Shown: in pieces, positions 15,976 to 24,249 of the stretch
How positions within the stretch are numbered: position 1 is the first letter of the stretch
Layout of the letters: each line of letters starts with the position of its first letter
DNA from: Planctomycetia bacterium
Lineage (GTDB): Bacteria; Planctomycetota; Planctomycetia; Pirellulales; UBA1268
NCBI GenBank assembly: GCA_026401035.1
Contig: JAPLNR010000073.1
Coordinates: forward strand, 1 to 33,999
Direction of reading: 5' to 3'
DNA: 33,999 nucleotides
Translations under genes and position numbers: made by a program
Notes under the pieces: generated by a model
The model's database searches: none
What the model was told of the DNA's origin: nothing
The model's input: the letters and a program-made list of their open reading frames with translations, nothing else

Positions 15976-18093
15976 TCAAAAGTCCTGGGCCGGCGCGGCA
16001 GGCGGTGGCGGAGGCGGCTTGGGGGCCCCCGGCACGGTTGGCTGCCAGCAGAATTGAAGCGTGAAGTCGAACCGCCGCAGCACGAGGTCCGGTGCGCCTT
16101 CAGCATCCGCGTTGCCCTGTGGCTGCGCTCCCGGAACTGCCGGGGCGGCACCGCGTGGAATGCGGACGACCTTCACGGTGGACGAGTCGACGAGCACCGG
16201 AAATCCGATCCCCAGGTCGGCCACGCTGACCATCTGGCCGGCCAGCGGACCGGCCGTCACCGCCACCTCGTCCCCCTCGCCGAGCAGCCCTTTCACGATC
16301 GTGGATCGCACGAACTGCGCGCTCTCGTCGGGCTTGTGATGGTCCTCGTTGTGGAAGTGATAGCCGGTCATCTGGATCACCCAGCCCGGGCCCGTCGGGC
16401 CCGTCACTGCGGCAGGCGCTGCCGCAGCGGCCGGCGCCTCGGCGGCCTGATCGCCCTCCGCCGCGGGTGGCTCACCGGCTGGCGGAGTGTCGGCTCCCTG
16501 CTCGTCTTCGGCCTGCTCCTCGGCGGCCTCCTCGGCAGGATGCGTCTCCGCCCACTTTTGTGAGACTCCCGTGAACCAGGCTGCCAGGTCTGGAAAATAC
16601 TGGCAGTCGATCCGCTCGACGTGCAGTTCGTTGCGATCGGCAGGATTTTCCGGAACCTTGCCCGGATCGTCGCGCGGCAGCAGTGTTTCGACGGCCCGCA
16701 GCATGTCGAGCATCTGAAACCGGCGATCCTCGACCCGCACCAGATACTGCTGCTGCGCGATCGACTCTTCCTGCTTCCGCTTCACCTCCTCGAACGCCGC
16801 GATCGCCGCCTGCGACTGGCTCTTCACCCCGTCGGCCCGCGCGAAGGCACTGGCATAGAGATTCGGCGCATAGGTCGTCCACGCGAAGAACATGCCGGCA
16901 AAACTGATCGTCGCCGCCGCCAGCAGGCCGGCCAGCGCTCCCACCGCCCAAGGCTTCTTCGCCTCGATCAGCCGGTCGATGACGATCTCCCGCGGCAGCA
17001 GGTTGGTTCGCAGGCTCGCGCCGCCGGCCCCCTGCAGCGCGAGTCCGTAGGCCGTGCCGAACGCCAGCCGGTTTTCGCGAAAGGCCGGCGCATTCATTAC
17101 CGCCGGGCCCTCGAGCCCGCGATAGGACTCCAGCCGCTGCACGTCGAGCTGCAGCTGTTTCGCGACGAAGTCGGAGAGGCCGCGGAGTTTCGTGGCGTTG
17201 CCGAGCAGCAGCACCTTGCCGATCGTGGCCGTGCGGTCGGTGCCGGTGAAGTAGTTCAGCGAGCGCTGCAGTTCCGCGGCAAACTCATTGAACACCGGCC
17301 GCATCACCTTGAAGACCGTCTTGGGATCCTCGGCCCGCACGGCGTTCCGCTTGAGGTGCTCCGCCTTGGCGAAGGTGAGCTTCATGCCCTGCACGAGCGC
17401 CTTCGTGAAACTGCTGCCGCCGATCGGCATGCTGCGCTGCCAGATCCGCAGACCATTGGTGATCACGAGATCGGTCGAGTCGACGCCCATCGACACCAGC
17501 ACGATCGATGCCGGCGGCTTCTCGGGATCGATCGTGGCCAGGTCGGGCAACTGGTCGAAGGTCACCATGTTGGCCAGTGCGATCGGCGACAATTGCACCA
17601 CGTCGACCTCGACGCGGGCCCGGGTGAGCGGCGTCAGCGCCTTGAACACCTGCTCCCGCTTCATGGCGAAGACGGCCACCTCAGCGTCGATGACGAAGCC
17701 GCCCTCGTCGATGCCGCCCGCCAGCCGCTGCCAGTCCCAGACCACCTGCTCGAGCGGAAACGGGATCTGCTGCCGCGCCTCATACTTGACGATGTCGGGA
17801 ATCTTCTTGGATTCGATCGGCGGCAGTTTGATGAACTTTGAAAGTCCCGACTGTCCGGGCACCGAGATGGCCACCCGCGATCCCTTGAGCTTGTTGCGTC
17901 CGACAAATTCGGCAAGCGCAGCCTGCACCAGCTCCACCGGGTCGGCCTCCGGCTGCGTGAGCAGCATCGGATACTCGATGTAGTCGAACGCATCGGCCGT
18001 GATCTTCCGTGGATCCGACGAAGGGCCGCAGCGCACCGCCTTGAGTGCGCACTTGCCGATATCGATTCCCCAGCAGGAAGCGCTGCGAGCCAT
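15976..18093 (-). CDS. pilM: PilM-PilN fusion (GspL-like) pilus/secretion platform protein
   Basis: Residues 1 to about 355 are a PilM actin-like domain: phosphate motif WGIDIGKCALKAVRC at about 8-22, PPIESKKIPDIVKYEARQQI at about 91-110, VSMGVDSTDLVITNG at about 200-214 and the nucleotide-binding segment LLLGNATKLRGL at about 295-306. Next comes RTNLLPRE at about 362-369, the signature at the start of PilN, then a membrane segment at about 382-404, a coiled coil (about 415-450) and a periplasmic region with an Ala/Glu-rich linker. Separate PilM and PilN are usual in type IV pili, while type II secretion joins them as GspL. At 705 residues this protein is much longer than either. It likely anchors the inner-membrane platform for pilus or pseudopilus assembly. 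No pilin, ATPase or secretin gene is in the window. Confidence 0.9.
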   Translation of the reverse strand: MARSASCWGIDIGKCALKAVRCGPSSDPRKITADAFDYIEYPMLLTQPEADPVELVQAALAEFVGRNKLKGSRVAISVPGQSGLSKFIKLPPIESKKIPDIVKYEARQQIPFPLEQVVWDWQRLAGGIDEGGFVIDAEVAVFAMKREQVFKALTPLTRARVEVDVVQLSPIALANMVTFDQLPDLATIDPEKPPASIVLVSMGVDSTDLVITNGLRIWQRSMPIGGSSFTKALVQGMKLTFAKAEHLKRNAVRAEDPKTVFKVMRPVFNEFAAELQRSLNYFTGTDRTATIGKVLLLGNATKLRGLSDFVAKQLQLDVQRLESYRGLEGPAVMNAPAFRENRLAFGTAYGLALQGAGGASLRTNLLPREIVIDRLIEAKKPWAVGALAGLLAAATISFAGMFFAWTTYAPNLYASAFARADGVKSQSQAAIAAFEEVKRKQEESIAQQQYLVRVEDRRFQMLDMLRAVETLLPRDDPGKVPENPADRNELHVERIDCQYFPDLAAWFTGVSQKWAETHPAEEAAEEQAEDEQGADTPPAGEPPAAEGDQAAEAPAAAAAPAAVTGPTGPGWVIQMTGYHFHNEDHHKPDESAQFVRSTIVKGLLGEGDEVAVTAGPLAGQMVSVADLGIGFPVLVDSSTVKVVRIPRGAAPAVPGAQPQGNADAEGAPDLVLRRFDFTLQFCWQPTVPGAPKPPPPPPAAPAQDF

Positions 18094-18135
18094 GGCCTGT
18101 TCCAGAAGAAGTGCCGTAAAAACCGGCCTCTCAAC

Positions 18136-18165
18136 ACTTTACGAACGGCCGGCAACGGGTGTCAA
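18136..18165 (-). promoter_or_regulatory. Candidate promoter of the pilM operon
   Basis: On the minus strand a perfect -35 box TTGACA (18165-18160) is followed after 18 bp by TAAAGT (18141-18136, 4 of 6 to the -10 consensus). Transcription would begin about 35 bp upstream of the pilM ATG. This suggests the operon can be transcribed independently of mraZ. Confidence 0.45.
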
Positions 18166-18211
18166 TCGACCGAACCCGCGGACGGGAGCGGGCGGAGGGG
18201 GGGATAATAAA

Positions 18212-18333
18212 GGCCATGCCCGGAGGAGGTCCCTCGGCAGCATCCGTGCTGTTGGGGCCCGTTCCGTGGCGTTCGTGTTTCCTGGCCGGACGAGACCGTC
18301 AGGTCAAACCGTTCCTCTCATCCGGGCATGGCC
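18212..18333. repeat. 13-bp perfect inverted repeat bounding a 122-bp intergenic block
   Basis: GGCCATGCCCGGA (18212-18224) and TCCGGGCATGGCC (18321-18333) are perfect inverted copies with 96 bp between them. The block begins 9 bp after the mraZ stop and ends about 120 bp before pilM. It could be a terminator-like structure, a small insertion (MITE-like) or a regulatory RNA fold. Nothing inside was recognised. Confidence 0.6.
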
Positions 18334-18341
18334 AAAAATCA

Positions 18342-18827
18342 TCACGCCGTGAGTTCGTCGATCCGCCGCCGAAACTCCGGCATCTCGCTGGTCACAAAAG
18401 TTGTCCACGCAGCGGGCTGCCAAAGCTCCACGCACACCGCCGCACCCACCACGAGCAGATCGCCCCCTGCCTCGACACCGAGAAATTCCCTGAATCCCTC
18501 GGGTACGACGAGCCGATCCCGGGCCGCGAGCGACACCACCTTGTGCCGCGTCGACAGCAGCCGGCCGAGATCCTGAAGCTGCCCAACCCGCTGCGTGAGC
18601 AGGCCCGCCTGCAGCTTGCTCCGCACGACATCGACAGCCGCGTCGATCCGCGGCTTCCAGATCGCCGCCGGCCAGAGCGACAGGCAGCCGGCCCGTTCCT
18701 TCGCCAGCACGAGCCGCGACCCCGCAGCCAGAAGCGGCCCGGACAGCTCCGGCGGAATCGCCAGCCGAAACCGCTCGTCGAGCGTGCGGACGTGTTCGCC
18801 GATCAGCAGTTCCGTTGCGGCTGTCAT
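18342..18827 (-). CDS. mraZ: MraZ-like DNA-binding protein
   Basis: The 161-residue protein carries two SpoVT/AbrB-like MraZ half-domains. The first is at about 5-50 with DERFRLAIPPELSG, matching the family's DxxxR...P motif. The second is at about 88-132 with DRLVVPEGFREFLGVEAGGD and VELWQPAAW, where the usual Gly of DxxGR is Asp. MraZ forms ring-shaped oligomers that bind TGGG repeats and regulate the division and cell-wall (dcw) cluster in most bacteria. Here none of rsmH, ftsL, ftsI or mur genes is adjacent; the next genes on the strand are the pilM operon. Planctomycetes generally lack ftsZ and an intact dcw cluster, so this MraZ may have other targets. Four TGGG sites occur upstream of its own start. 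Confidence 0.85.
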   Translation of the reverse strand: MTAATELLIGEHVRTLDERFRLAIPPELSGPLLAAGSRLVLAKERAGCLSLWPAAIWKPRIDAAVDVVRSKLQAGLLTQRVGQLQDLGRLLSTRHKVVSLAARDRLVVPEGFREFLGVEAGGDLLVVGAAVCVELWQPAAWTTFVTSEMPEFRRRIDELTA

Positions 18828-18867
18828 GCGAAAATGACTGGAAAAATCGCACTATTCGTGGCCGCCC

Positions 18868-18955
18868 AATATTCAGGGCTGAAAACCCACGAGTCACTCA
18901 TTGTGACTCATTAAAAAGGGCCGTCAACCCACAGGAGCGGGAGTTTAGCGACCCA
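18868..18955 (-). promoter_or_regulatory. mraZ promoter with overlapping palindrome and TGGG boxes
   Basis: On the minus strand TTGACG (18927-18922) and CACAAT (18905-18900), 16 bp apart, form a candidate promoter. The perfect inverted repeat GAGTCAC (18891-18897)/GTGACTC (18903-18909) overlaps the -10 box, as an operator would. TGGG, the core of MraZ sites, occurs on this strand at 18955, 18931, 18889 and 18868. The 42- and 21-bp intervals are whole helical turns, but the spacing is not the tight 10-bp array of classical mraZ promoters. Autoregulation is plausible but untested. Confidence 0.45.
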
Positions 18956-19083
18956 GGCGGAAAGTGCAAGCAAATGCTTTCGCAGTTCCCCCTGCTCGTA
19001 AATCGCTGCATTCCAAGGCGGATCTGCGCCGGTTTCCGCCCGGTGCAAACAACCCGCATTGGTCGCCGGGGCGGCAAAAGTCG

Positions 19084-19537
19084 GACAGGCTCAATCCTGC
19101 TCGGCATGGGGATTGCCTCGACTCGCCCAACCCGGCTTCGGGCCACCCACGCCCCGTCGCCGGACGTTCACTGCGGGCATCCATGCCCTTCGCTCACTCG
19201 ATGCTGCCTGCGCTTCGCCATCCTGGCTGCGCTGGCCAGCAACGCCGGCTCCCGGGGCATGGGTAGCCCTTTGCCTCCGTCTGACTGTGTCATCTCCTTC
19301 GAGAAGGCACGGGGTAGCCCGTGCCCCGGGAGCCGGGCTCGGCGGCCAGCGCAGCCAGGATGGCGGAGCGCAGCCGGCGTGCAGAGAGCGCAGGGCAGGA
19401 TGCCCGTAGCGAACGTCCGGCGATGGGGCGCGGGCAACCCCGTGCCGGTTGGGCGGGTTGACTCTTGGTGCCAAACGCCAGGCCCACGTCGCGGCAATCC
19501 TTGTGCCGAACAGGATTGGGACAGGCTTCAGCCTGTC
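19084..19537. repeat. Foldback element: 0.45-kb imperfect inverted repeat
   Basis: The left arm (about 19084-19277) and right arm (about 19304-19537) are imperfect reverse complements, with long matched stretches such as GCCGGACGTTC, CCATCCTGGCTGCGCTGGCC and GCTCCCGGGGCA, around a central loop of about 26 bp. The outer ends carry GACAGGCT, and the right end is a full GACAGGCTTCAGCCTGTC palindrome. Inside the right arm is a further hairpin (GGCACGGG/CCCGTGCC, 19306-19325). No open frame with recognisable coding character lies here. It accounts for most of the gene-free stretch 18956-19584; the part at 18956-19083 shows nothing I can name. Confidence 0.75.
19520..19537. repeat. Short dispersed palindrome, copy 1
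   Basis: GACAGGCTTCAGCCTGTC can form a stem of 8 bp around a 2-base loop. Related copies occur at 28161, 28363, 28558, 33859 and 33916. This one is the outer end of the foldback element. On the complementary strand it is followed by CCAATCCTGTTCGGCAC, the same flank as at 33877-33893. Confidence 0.85.
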
Positions 19538-19584
19538 TCCCTGCCTTCTGGCACACCGCTCCGTTCCGAAGCGGTTCCTGCCCT

Positions 19585-19606
19585 GAAGGCTTTGCGGCAA
19601 GCCTTC
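19585..19606 (-). terminator. Hairpin at the end of the lipoprotein gene
   Basis: GAAGGCTT and AAGCCTTC form a perfect 8-bp stem with a 6-base loop, beginning within the last base of the lipoprotein stop codon on the minus strand. The stem is strong but no U-tract follows. Confidence 0.5.
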
Positions 19607-19890
19607 TACCGGCTCTCGCTCTCCGCCAGTTCCTTTTTGTAGGCCTTGAGGGCGGCGGCTTCCTTCGAGAGTTTGAACTCGGGGCCGGACGGGAAGTATT
19701 GGATGTCGTCCTGCAGGTAATAGGCGCTGGGGAGCGTCTGCCCGCCGACATCGACCTGACAACCAGTGAGCGAGATGCCGCCCAGGGCACAGGCGATCAG
19801 GCAGACCGTGGTGATCGTGGGGGCCGTGGCGATCGCAGTGCAACTGGATCGTGCCGAGTGGTGCGATGCTGTTTGACGCATGACTGTCAT
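19606..19890 (-). CDS. Small lipoprotein, function unknown
   Basis: Reading from the ATG at 19890 gives 94 residues. A basic, Ser/Thr-rich start precedes a hydrophobic segment at about 28-40 (TVCLIACALGGISLTGC), ending in a lipobox LTGC with C44 as the lipidated residue. The mature part is only about 50 residues: QVDVGGQTLPSAYYLQDDIQ, then YFPSGPEFKLSKEAAALKAY and a charged end. A second in-frame ATG at 19881 is possible. The frame is open further upstream, but that part reads as non-coding. Short lipoproteins with an LPSAYYLQDD-like segment recur in planctomycetes to my knowledge, without assigned function. It is divergent from the CHAT-like gene, 209 bp away. Confidence 0.7.
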   Translation of the reverse strand: MTVMRQTASHHSARSSCTAIATAPTITTVCLIACALGGISLTGCQVDVGGQTLPSAYYLQDDIQYFPSGPEFKLSKEAAALKAYKKELAESESR

Positions 19891-20064
19891 CCCTGCCGTG
19901 TTTCCGAGCCGACTGTCGGGTTCACCACGGCTATCGACCGTCACGACCCGAAAACTTTGAAGAACCGTTACAGTCGGCCGCTGGCGTCCCCCAGATCGCC
20001 GCCGGCCTTTCCCGGCCTTCCCAGACTGACACGATCGCTGCCGGCACGGCGCCGCTGCCGAGAG

Positions 20065-20078
20065 CGTGCGGCCGCACG
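20065..20078. promoter_or_regulatory. 14-bp perfect palindrome before the CHAT-like gene
   Basis: CGTGCGGCCGCACG lies 21 bp upstream of the CHAT-like start, in the region shared with the divergent lipoprotein gene. It could be an operator. In such GC-rich DNA chance is a serious alternative, and no clear promoter boxes were found in 19891-20099. Confidence 0.3.
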
Positions 20079-20099
20079 GCTTCGGGTACAACTGGCTAC

Positions 20100-23000
20100 A
20101 TGAACGGCCCGAAATCGTTTGGCTGTCGCGCGGCATTGCTGGCCCTGCTTTTGTGGCCAGCGCCGCGGGCGCTTTCGCAACCCGCCGAGAATGGGCAGAT
20201 CGTCTTGCAGCCGGGCCTCGGTGGTCTGCCCGGCGGACAGGTCGTGCCCGGCGCCGGCTACGACCTCGCGCTGGCGGCGCTTTCCGCGGGTGATTTCACC
20301 GCCGGTCTCGAGATCGCAGCGGGCGAGTATCGGGGCGGCATCCGGGCAGGTGCCCAACGGTGGATCGATTCGATCGCCAATGCCGCGGTGGTCGGGGAGG
20401 CGCAGTTCGAACTCAGCCATTTTCGCGAGGCCGTCGCGGCCTATGACGAGGCGCTGCTGCTCACGGCGCAGCACCGCGACTGGCTGCTGTCGGTGCAATT
20501 CCCCATGCAACCGCTGCGGCCGCTCACCCGCCGACCGGTCGCAGGCTGGGGACGCAGCCAGCGGAACTCGAGCCCGGCCGCCATGCCCGACACGCTCTCC
20601 ATTCGCATGGGTGGCGGCGACCCGCAGCAGGTGCTCAAGCAGGGAGGCGTGCTCACCGCGCCGGCCAACTATCCGATTCGTCCGCAGGAGATCATCCGCT
20701 CGCTCGTGATCGCGATCTACCGTCGGGCCGACATCCTGGGCGAACTTGCCCGCGAAGGAGCGGCGCTCGACGAGGCCACGAAGGCGCTCCTCCGACGCCC
20801 CGCGCCGCCCAACCATTATTCGCAATCATGGATCGACATCGCGCTTGGCGTTGCCTACTGGGCGCAGGGCAAGGCGAATCAGGCGGCACCGCTGCTCAAC
20901 CGCGGCCTGCTGGTCGAGAACCGGTTCGATCATCCGCTCACCGCCTGGGGGCTGATCGTCCTCGGCCGCATCACGCTCGACGGCGATCAGCCGGCCGCAG
21001 CGGCCAAGCTCTTCGAGGAGGCCACCTACACCGCCGCCGACTACGGCGACATGCGGGCGCTCGAAGAGGCGTTTCGGCTCGCGTTTACGGCGCACATGGC
21101 CGCCGGCACCCGCAACATGCCGCAGTCGCTGGCGCTCGCCGCCGAATGGGCGCGGGGCGACTTCCCGGCGCTGCGGACGCGGCTTCTGGCAATGCAGGCC
21201 GAGGCTCTTGCCGCCGGCGGCAACGCCAAGGCGGCCGTCCGGGCGTTGGCCGACATCGACGGCCGGCTGCTGCGTGGCGATCTCGGCCGCGGTGCCTGCG
21301 GCGGGCAGGCCGCCTATGCGGCGGCGCTCGCCGGCTACGCGGCGGGCGACACGGATTCGGGCGATGCCGATCTCGTTCGCGCCGTCTCGATCGCCCAGCA
21401 ACGCACGCCGCGGCTCTTCCAGACGGCGCGGCTCGTCGAGTGTGTGATGGCCGGATCGAGCGAGATCTCCGACCGGCAGGCCGACGCCCTGTTTGCACGA
21501 TTGCTCGGCGACCCCGCGGCCCGCGATTTCACGCTCGATCCGCTCGGCACGCTGGCCACGATCTCGGCCCGCCGGCACGAGGCCTACGAGGCCTGGGTCG
21601 CGGCGGCCTCGCGGCGCGGCAAGGAGGCGGCGCTCCATGCCGCCGAATCACGGCTGCGGGCGAAGTGGCTGGCGGCGCAGCCGCTGGGTGGCCGCCGCAC
21701 GGCCATCGAAACGCTCGTCGGCTCCGATCCGGAAACCCTGCCCGGCGCCGAGGCCGCCCGCCGCGCGGCCGTGCTCGCACGGTATCCCGAACTCGCCCGC
21801 GTCATCGACGAGACCGACCGCATCCGGCCGCCGCTGACCGCCGCGCTCCTGGCACCGGACAACGGCGCCGCGACGGCCGACTGGGGTGCCTACGCCAAGC
21901 TCGTGCAGCGGCGCGGCCGGCTGATCGCGGCGATCGCCGCGGGACGCGATCCGACGGTGTTTGATTTTCCGCCACTCACGCCGGTGGTCGAAATCCAGCG
22001 GCGGCTTGCGCCGCGGCAACTGATCCTCTCCTTTCATTGGACCACGGTGGGGCTCTACGGGGCGCTCGAGTCGAACGGCCAGTCCGCCACCTGGCAGGTG
22101 AAAAACCCCGCCGCCGTCGTGAAGGAGATCGCGGCGCTTGCGAAGGCGATCGGCCTCGTCGACGCGGTGTCGCCGGTGCCGACCGAAAGGCTGCTCGAAA
22201 CCGACTGGCGTCCGGCCGCGGAACGGATCGAGCGGCTGCTCTTCGAAAACTCGAAGGTGGCGCTCGGCGAGCAGACGGACGAACTCGTGATCGTGCCGGA
22301 CGGGCTGCTCTGGTATCTGCCATTCGAACTCCTGCCGGTCGGTTCGGCGCGAAACGTCGCGGCCGACGATCCCACGGCCGATCCCGCCGCACCGGCCGCG
22401 CCGCTGCTCCGCGACGTCTGTCGCATCCGCTACGCGCCCACCCGCAGCCTCGCGGTGCTCAGGTTCGAGCCGGGCCGCGGCGGCGGTCCGCTCGGCATCC
22501 ACGCCGGAAAAATGTTTCGCGGCGACAAGCCGGAGATTGCCCAGGATGTTTTGGAACGATTCGGCGCCGCATTCGACCGCGTCGTGAAGCTCCCGCTGCC
22601 GGCCGTGGGTGGCCCGGCGGCACAGCCCGGCGGCGGCACGATCGTGCTGGCCGGTTCGCTCTGCGACACCCTCGTGATCCTCGACGAACTCTCCGGTGAC
22701 GGGCCGATCGCCGCCCGGCCCCTTGCGACCGGCACGCCGGCCAAGGGAGGCCTGACATTTGGCGACTGGCTGGCGCCGCCCCGCAAGCGGCCGCGGCTGG
22801 TCGTGCTGGCGGGGCTGCAGACGGCGCTGGCCGGCGGCCTTGCGAAGCTTCCGGCGCAGCCCGGCGACGATCTCTTCCTCGCCGCCACCGACCTGCTGGC
22901 CGCCGGCGCCCGCACGGCCGTCGTGAGCCGCTGGCGCACCGGCGGCAAATTGAGCGTCGATCTCGTCGAGGAATTCATCCGCGACGTGGCCGACGCGGAG

Positions 23001-23318
23001 CAGGAGAATGCCGCCGATGCCGACGGGCGGCCGCTGCCGGCCGCCGCCGAAAGCTGGCGCCGTGCCGTCGATCTCATCACCGCGGAACAGCCCGACCTGA
23101 GCCGCGAGCCGCGGGTGAAGCAATCCTCCGGGGCGGTGCTCACCGACGCCCGCCATCCGTTCTTCTGGGCAGGCTATGCCGTCGTCGACTGCGGAGCGGG
23201 GCGGTATGCGGATCCGGCCCCGGTGCCGCCCGCCGGCGGCAAAAACGCTGTCGCCATTCCACAGCCACCGCCGCCTCTAGCTGCGCCACAGCCACCGTTG
23301 CCGCAGGCAGCGCCATGA
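20100..23318 (+). CDS. CHAT-domain-like secreted protein, apparently without the catalytic dyad
   Basis: The 1072-residue protein has a signal peptide (about 1-26) and a long helical region with TPR-like repeats (about 50-640, for example YDLALAALSAGDFTAGLEIA and GQAAYAAALAGYAAGD). A C-terminal domain with CHAT (caspase-like) landmarks follows: VPDGLLWYLPFELLP at about 732-746, CRIRYAPTRSLAVLR, RPRLVVLAGLQTALAGG at about 899-915, the AGARTAVVSRWRT segment and HPFFWAGYAVVD near 1019. In active CHAT proteases the 'HxATHG' and 'LSACETG' segments hold the His and Cys. Here the equivalents read IVLAGSLCD and LAGLQTA, so both appear lost. It may be a scaffold or binding domain. A Pro-rich tail ends the protein, and the stop overlaps the next ATG by 4 bases. 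Confidence 0.82.
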   Translation: MNGPKSFGCRAALLALLLWPAPRALSQPAENGQIVLQPGLGGLPGGQVVPGAGYDLALAALSAGDFTAGLEIAAGEYRGGIRAGAQRWIDSIANAAVVGEAQFELSHFREAVAAYDEALLLTAQHRDWLLSVQFPMQPLRPLTRRPVAGWGRSQRNSSPAAMPDTLSIRMGGGDPQQVLKQGGVLTAPANYPIRPQEIIRSLVIAIYRRADILGELAREGAALDEATKALLRRPAPPNHYSQSWIDIALGVAYWAQGKANQAAPLLNRGLLVENRFDHPLTAWGLIVLGRITLDGDQPAAAAKLFEEATYTAADYGDMRALEEAFRLAFTAHMAAGTRNMPQSLALAAEWARGDFPALRTRLLAMQAEALAAGGNAKAAVRALADIDGRLLRGDLGRGACGGQAAYAAALAGYAAGDTDSGDADLVRAVSIAQQRTPRLFQTARLVECVMAGSSEISDRQADALFARLLGDPAARDFTLDPLGTLATISARRHEAYEAWVAAASRRGKEAALHAAESRLRAKWLAAQPLGGRRTAIETLVGSDPETLPGAEAARRAAVLARYPELARVIDETDRIRPPLTAALLAPDNGAATADWGAYAKLVQRRGRLIAAIAAGRDPTVFDFPPLTPVVEIQRRLAPRQLILSFHWTTVGLYGALESNGQSATWQVKNPAAVVKEIAALAKAIGLVDAVSPVPTERLLETDWRPAAERIERLLFENSKVALGEQTDELVIVPDGLLWYLPFELLPVGSARNVAADDPTADPAAPAAPLLRDVCRIRYAPTRSLAVLRFEPGRGGGPLGIHAGKMFRGDKPEIAQDVLERFGAAFDRVVKLPLPAVGGPAAQPGGGTIVLAGSLCDTLVILDELSGDGPIAARPLATGTPAKGGLTFGDWLAPPRKRPRLVVLAGLQTALAGGLAKLPAQPGDDLFLAATDLLAAGARTAVVSRWRTGGKLSVDLVEEFIRDVADAEQENAADADGRPLPAAAESWRRAVDLITAEQPDLSREPRVKQSSGAVLTDARHPFFWAGYAVVDCGAGRYADPAPVPPAGGKNAVAIPQPPPPLAAPQPPLPQAAP

Positions 23319-24214
23319 TGGAATCGCTTCAGTCGCTGGCGGGCCCCGCCGGATGGGCCGGGCCCGCAGGCTTTGTCATGCTCGCGCTGGTCACGTTTCT
23401 GGCGGCGGCCATCAATTCGGTCGCGGGGGGTGGGACGATCCTCACGTTTCCAGTGCTGGCCGCGATCCTGCCGGCCGATCCAACACGGCTGGTCACGGCC
23501 AATGCCACGAGCACGATCGGCCTCTGGCCGGGGGCGGTTGCGGCCGCCTGGGCCTACCGCGGCGAACGCGCCGGGCTGCTGTCGTCGACCGACTCGACTC
23601 GCTCGACCGACTCGTCACACTGGACCCGCTGGCTCCTGCTGCCGAGCGTGGCGGGCGCCATCGTGGGCGCACTGCTGGTGATCGTGCTGCCGCCGCAATG
23701 GTTCGACGTGCTTGTGCCCTGGCTGATCCTCACGGCAGCCCTGCTCTTCGCGCTCCAGCCACAGCTGACGAAAGTCCGCGGCGTTTCCCCGGCGACTGCC
23801 GTTCCGCACGACGCGCATCCCGCGGCAGATGCGTGCCCCGCTCCGGCCAACGTTCCACTCGCCTGCCTGCTGCAGTTTCTCGTGGCCGTCTACGGCGGCT
23901 ACTTCGGTGCCGGCATCGGCATCCTCATGCTCGCGATGCTCGGCATGCTCGGCCTCGGCGACATCCACCGGCTCAATGCCGTCAAGAACGTCCTCGGCAT
24001 GCTCGTCAACGGCGCCGCGGCGGGACTGTTCGTGGTCGGCTCGCTCGTCGGTGGGCAGGATGTCTCGTGGCCGCACGCGGCGGTGATGGCGGCCGCGGCG
24101 ATTGCCGGCGGGCTCGCCGGCTCCGCTCTCGCCCGCCGCCTTCCGGCCCGGATCGTCCGCCGCGGGGTCGCGATCATCGCCTTTGCGCTGGCCGGCTATT
24201 ATTTCGTCGCCTGA
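23315..24214 (+). CDS. TauE/SafE (TSUP) family membrane transporter
   Basis: The 299-residue integral membrane protein has about eight hydrophobic segments. It contains the TSUP repeat motifs: NSVAGGGTILTFPVLAAILP followed by TRLVTANATSTIGLWPGA in the first half, and GYFGAGIGILMLAMLGMLGL followed by HRLNAVKNVLGMLVNGAAA in the second. Members export or import sulfite, sulfoacetate, taurine-derived or related small anions; the substrate cannot be told here. A hydrophilic Ser/Thr/Asp-rich insertion (about 90-106) follows the first repeat. The ATGA overlap with the CHAT-like gene implies translational coupling, which is unusual since the two proteins have no known link. An alternative start is the second ATG at 23318. 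Confidence 0.88.
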   Translation: MMESLQSLAGPAGWAGPAGFVMLALVTFLAAAINSVAGGGTILTFPVLAAILPADPTRLVTANATSTIGLWPGAVAAAWAYRGERAGLLSSTDSTRSTDSSHWTRWLLLPSVAGAIVGALLVIVLPPQWFDVLVPWLILTAALLFALQPQLTKVRGVSPATAVPHDAHPAADACPAPANVPLACLLQFLVAVYGGYFGAGIGILMLAMLGMLGLGDIHRLNAVKNVLGMLVNGAAAGLFVVGSLVGGQDVSWPHAAVMAAAAIAGGLAGSALARRLPARIVRRGVAIIAFALAGYYFVA

Positions 24215-24249
24215 ACAGGCAGTCTGACGTCCCCCCCAATTTTGCAGCC

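Noticed and set aside
21648..23156. 502-codon minus-strand frame opposite the CHAT-like gene
   Set aside because: No domain or signal; codon periodicity favours the plus strand.
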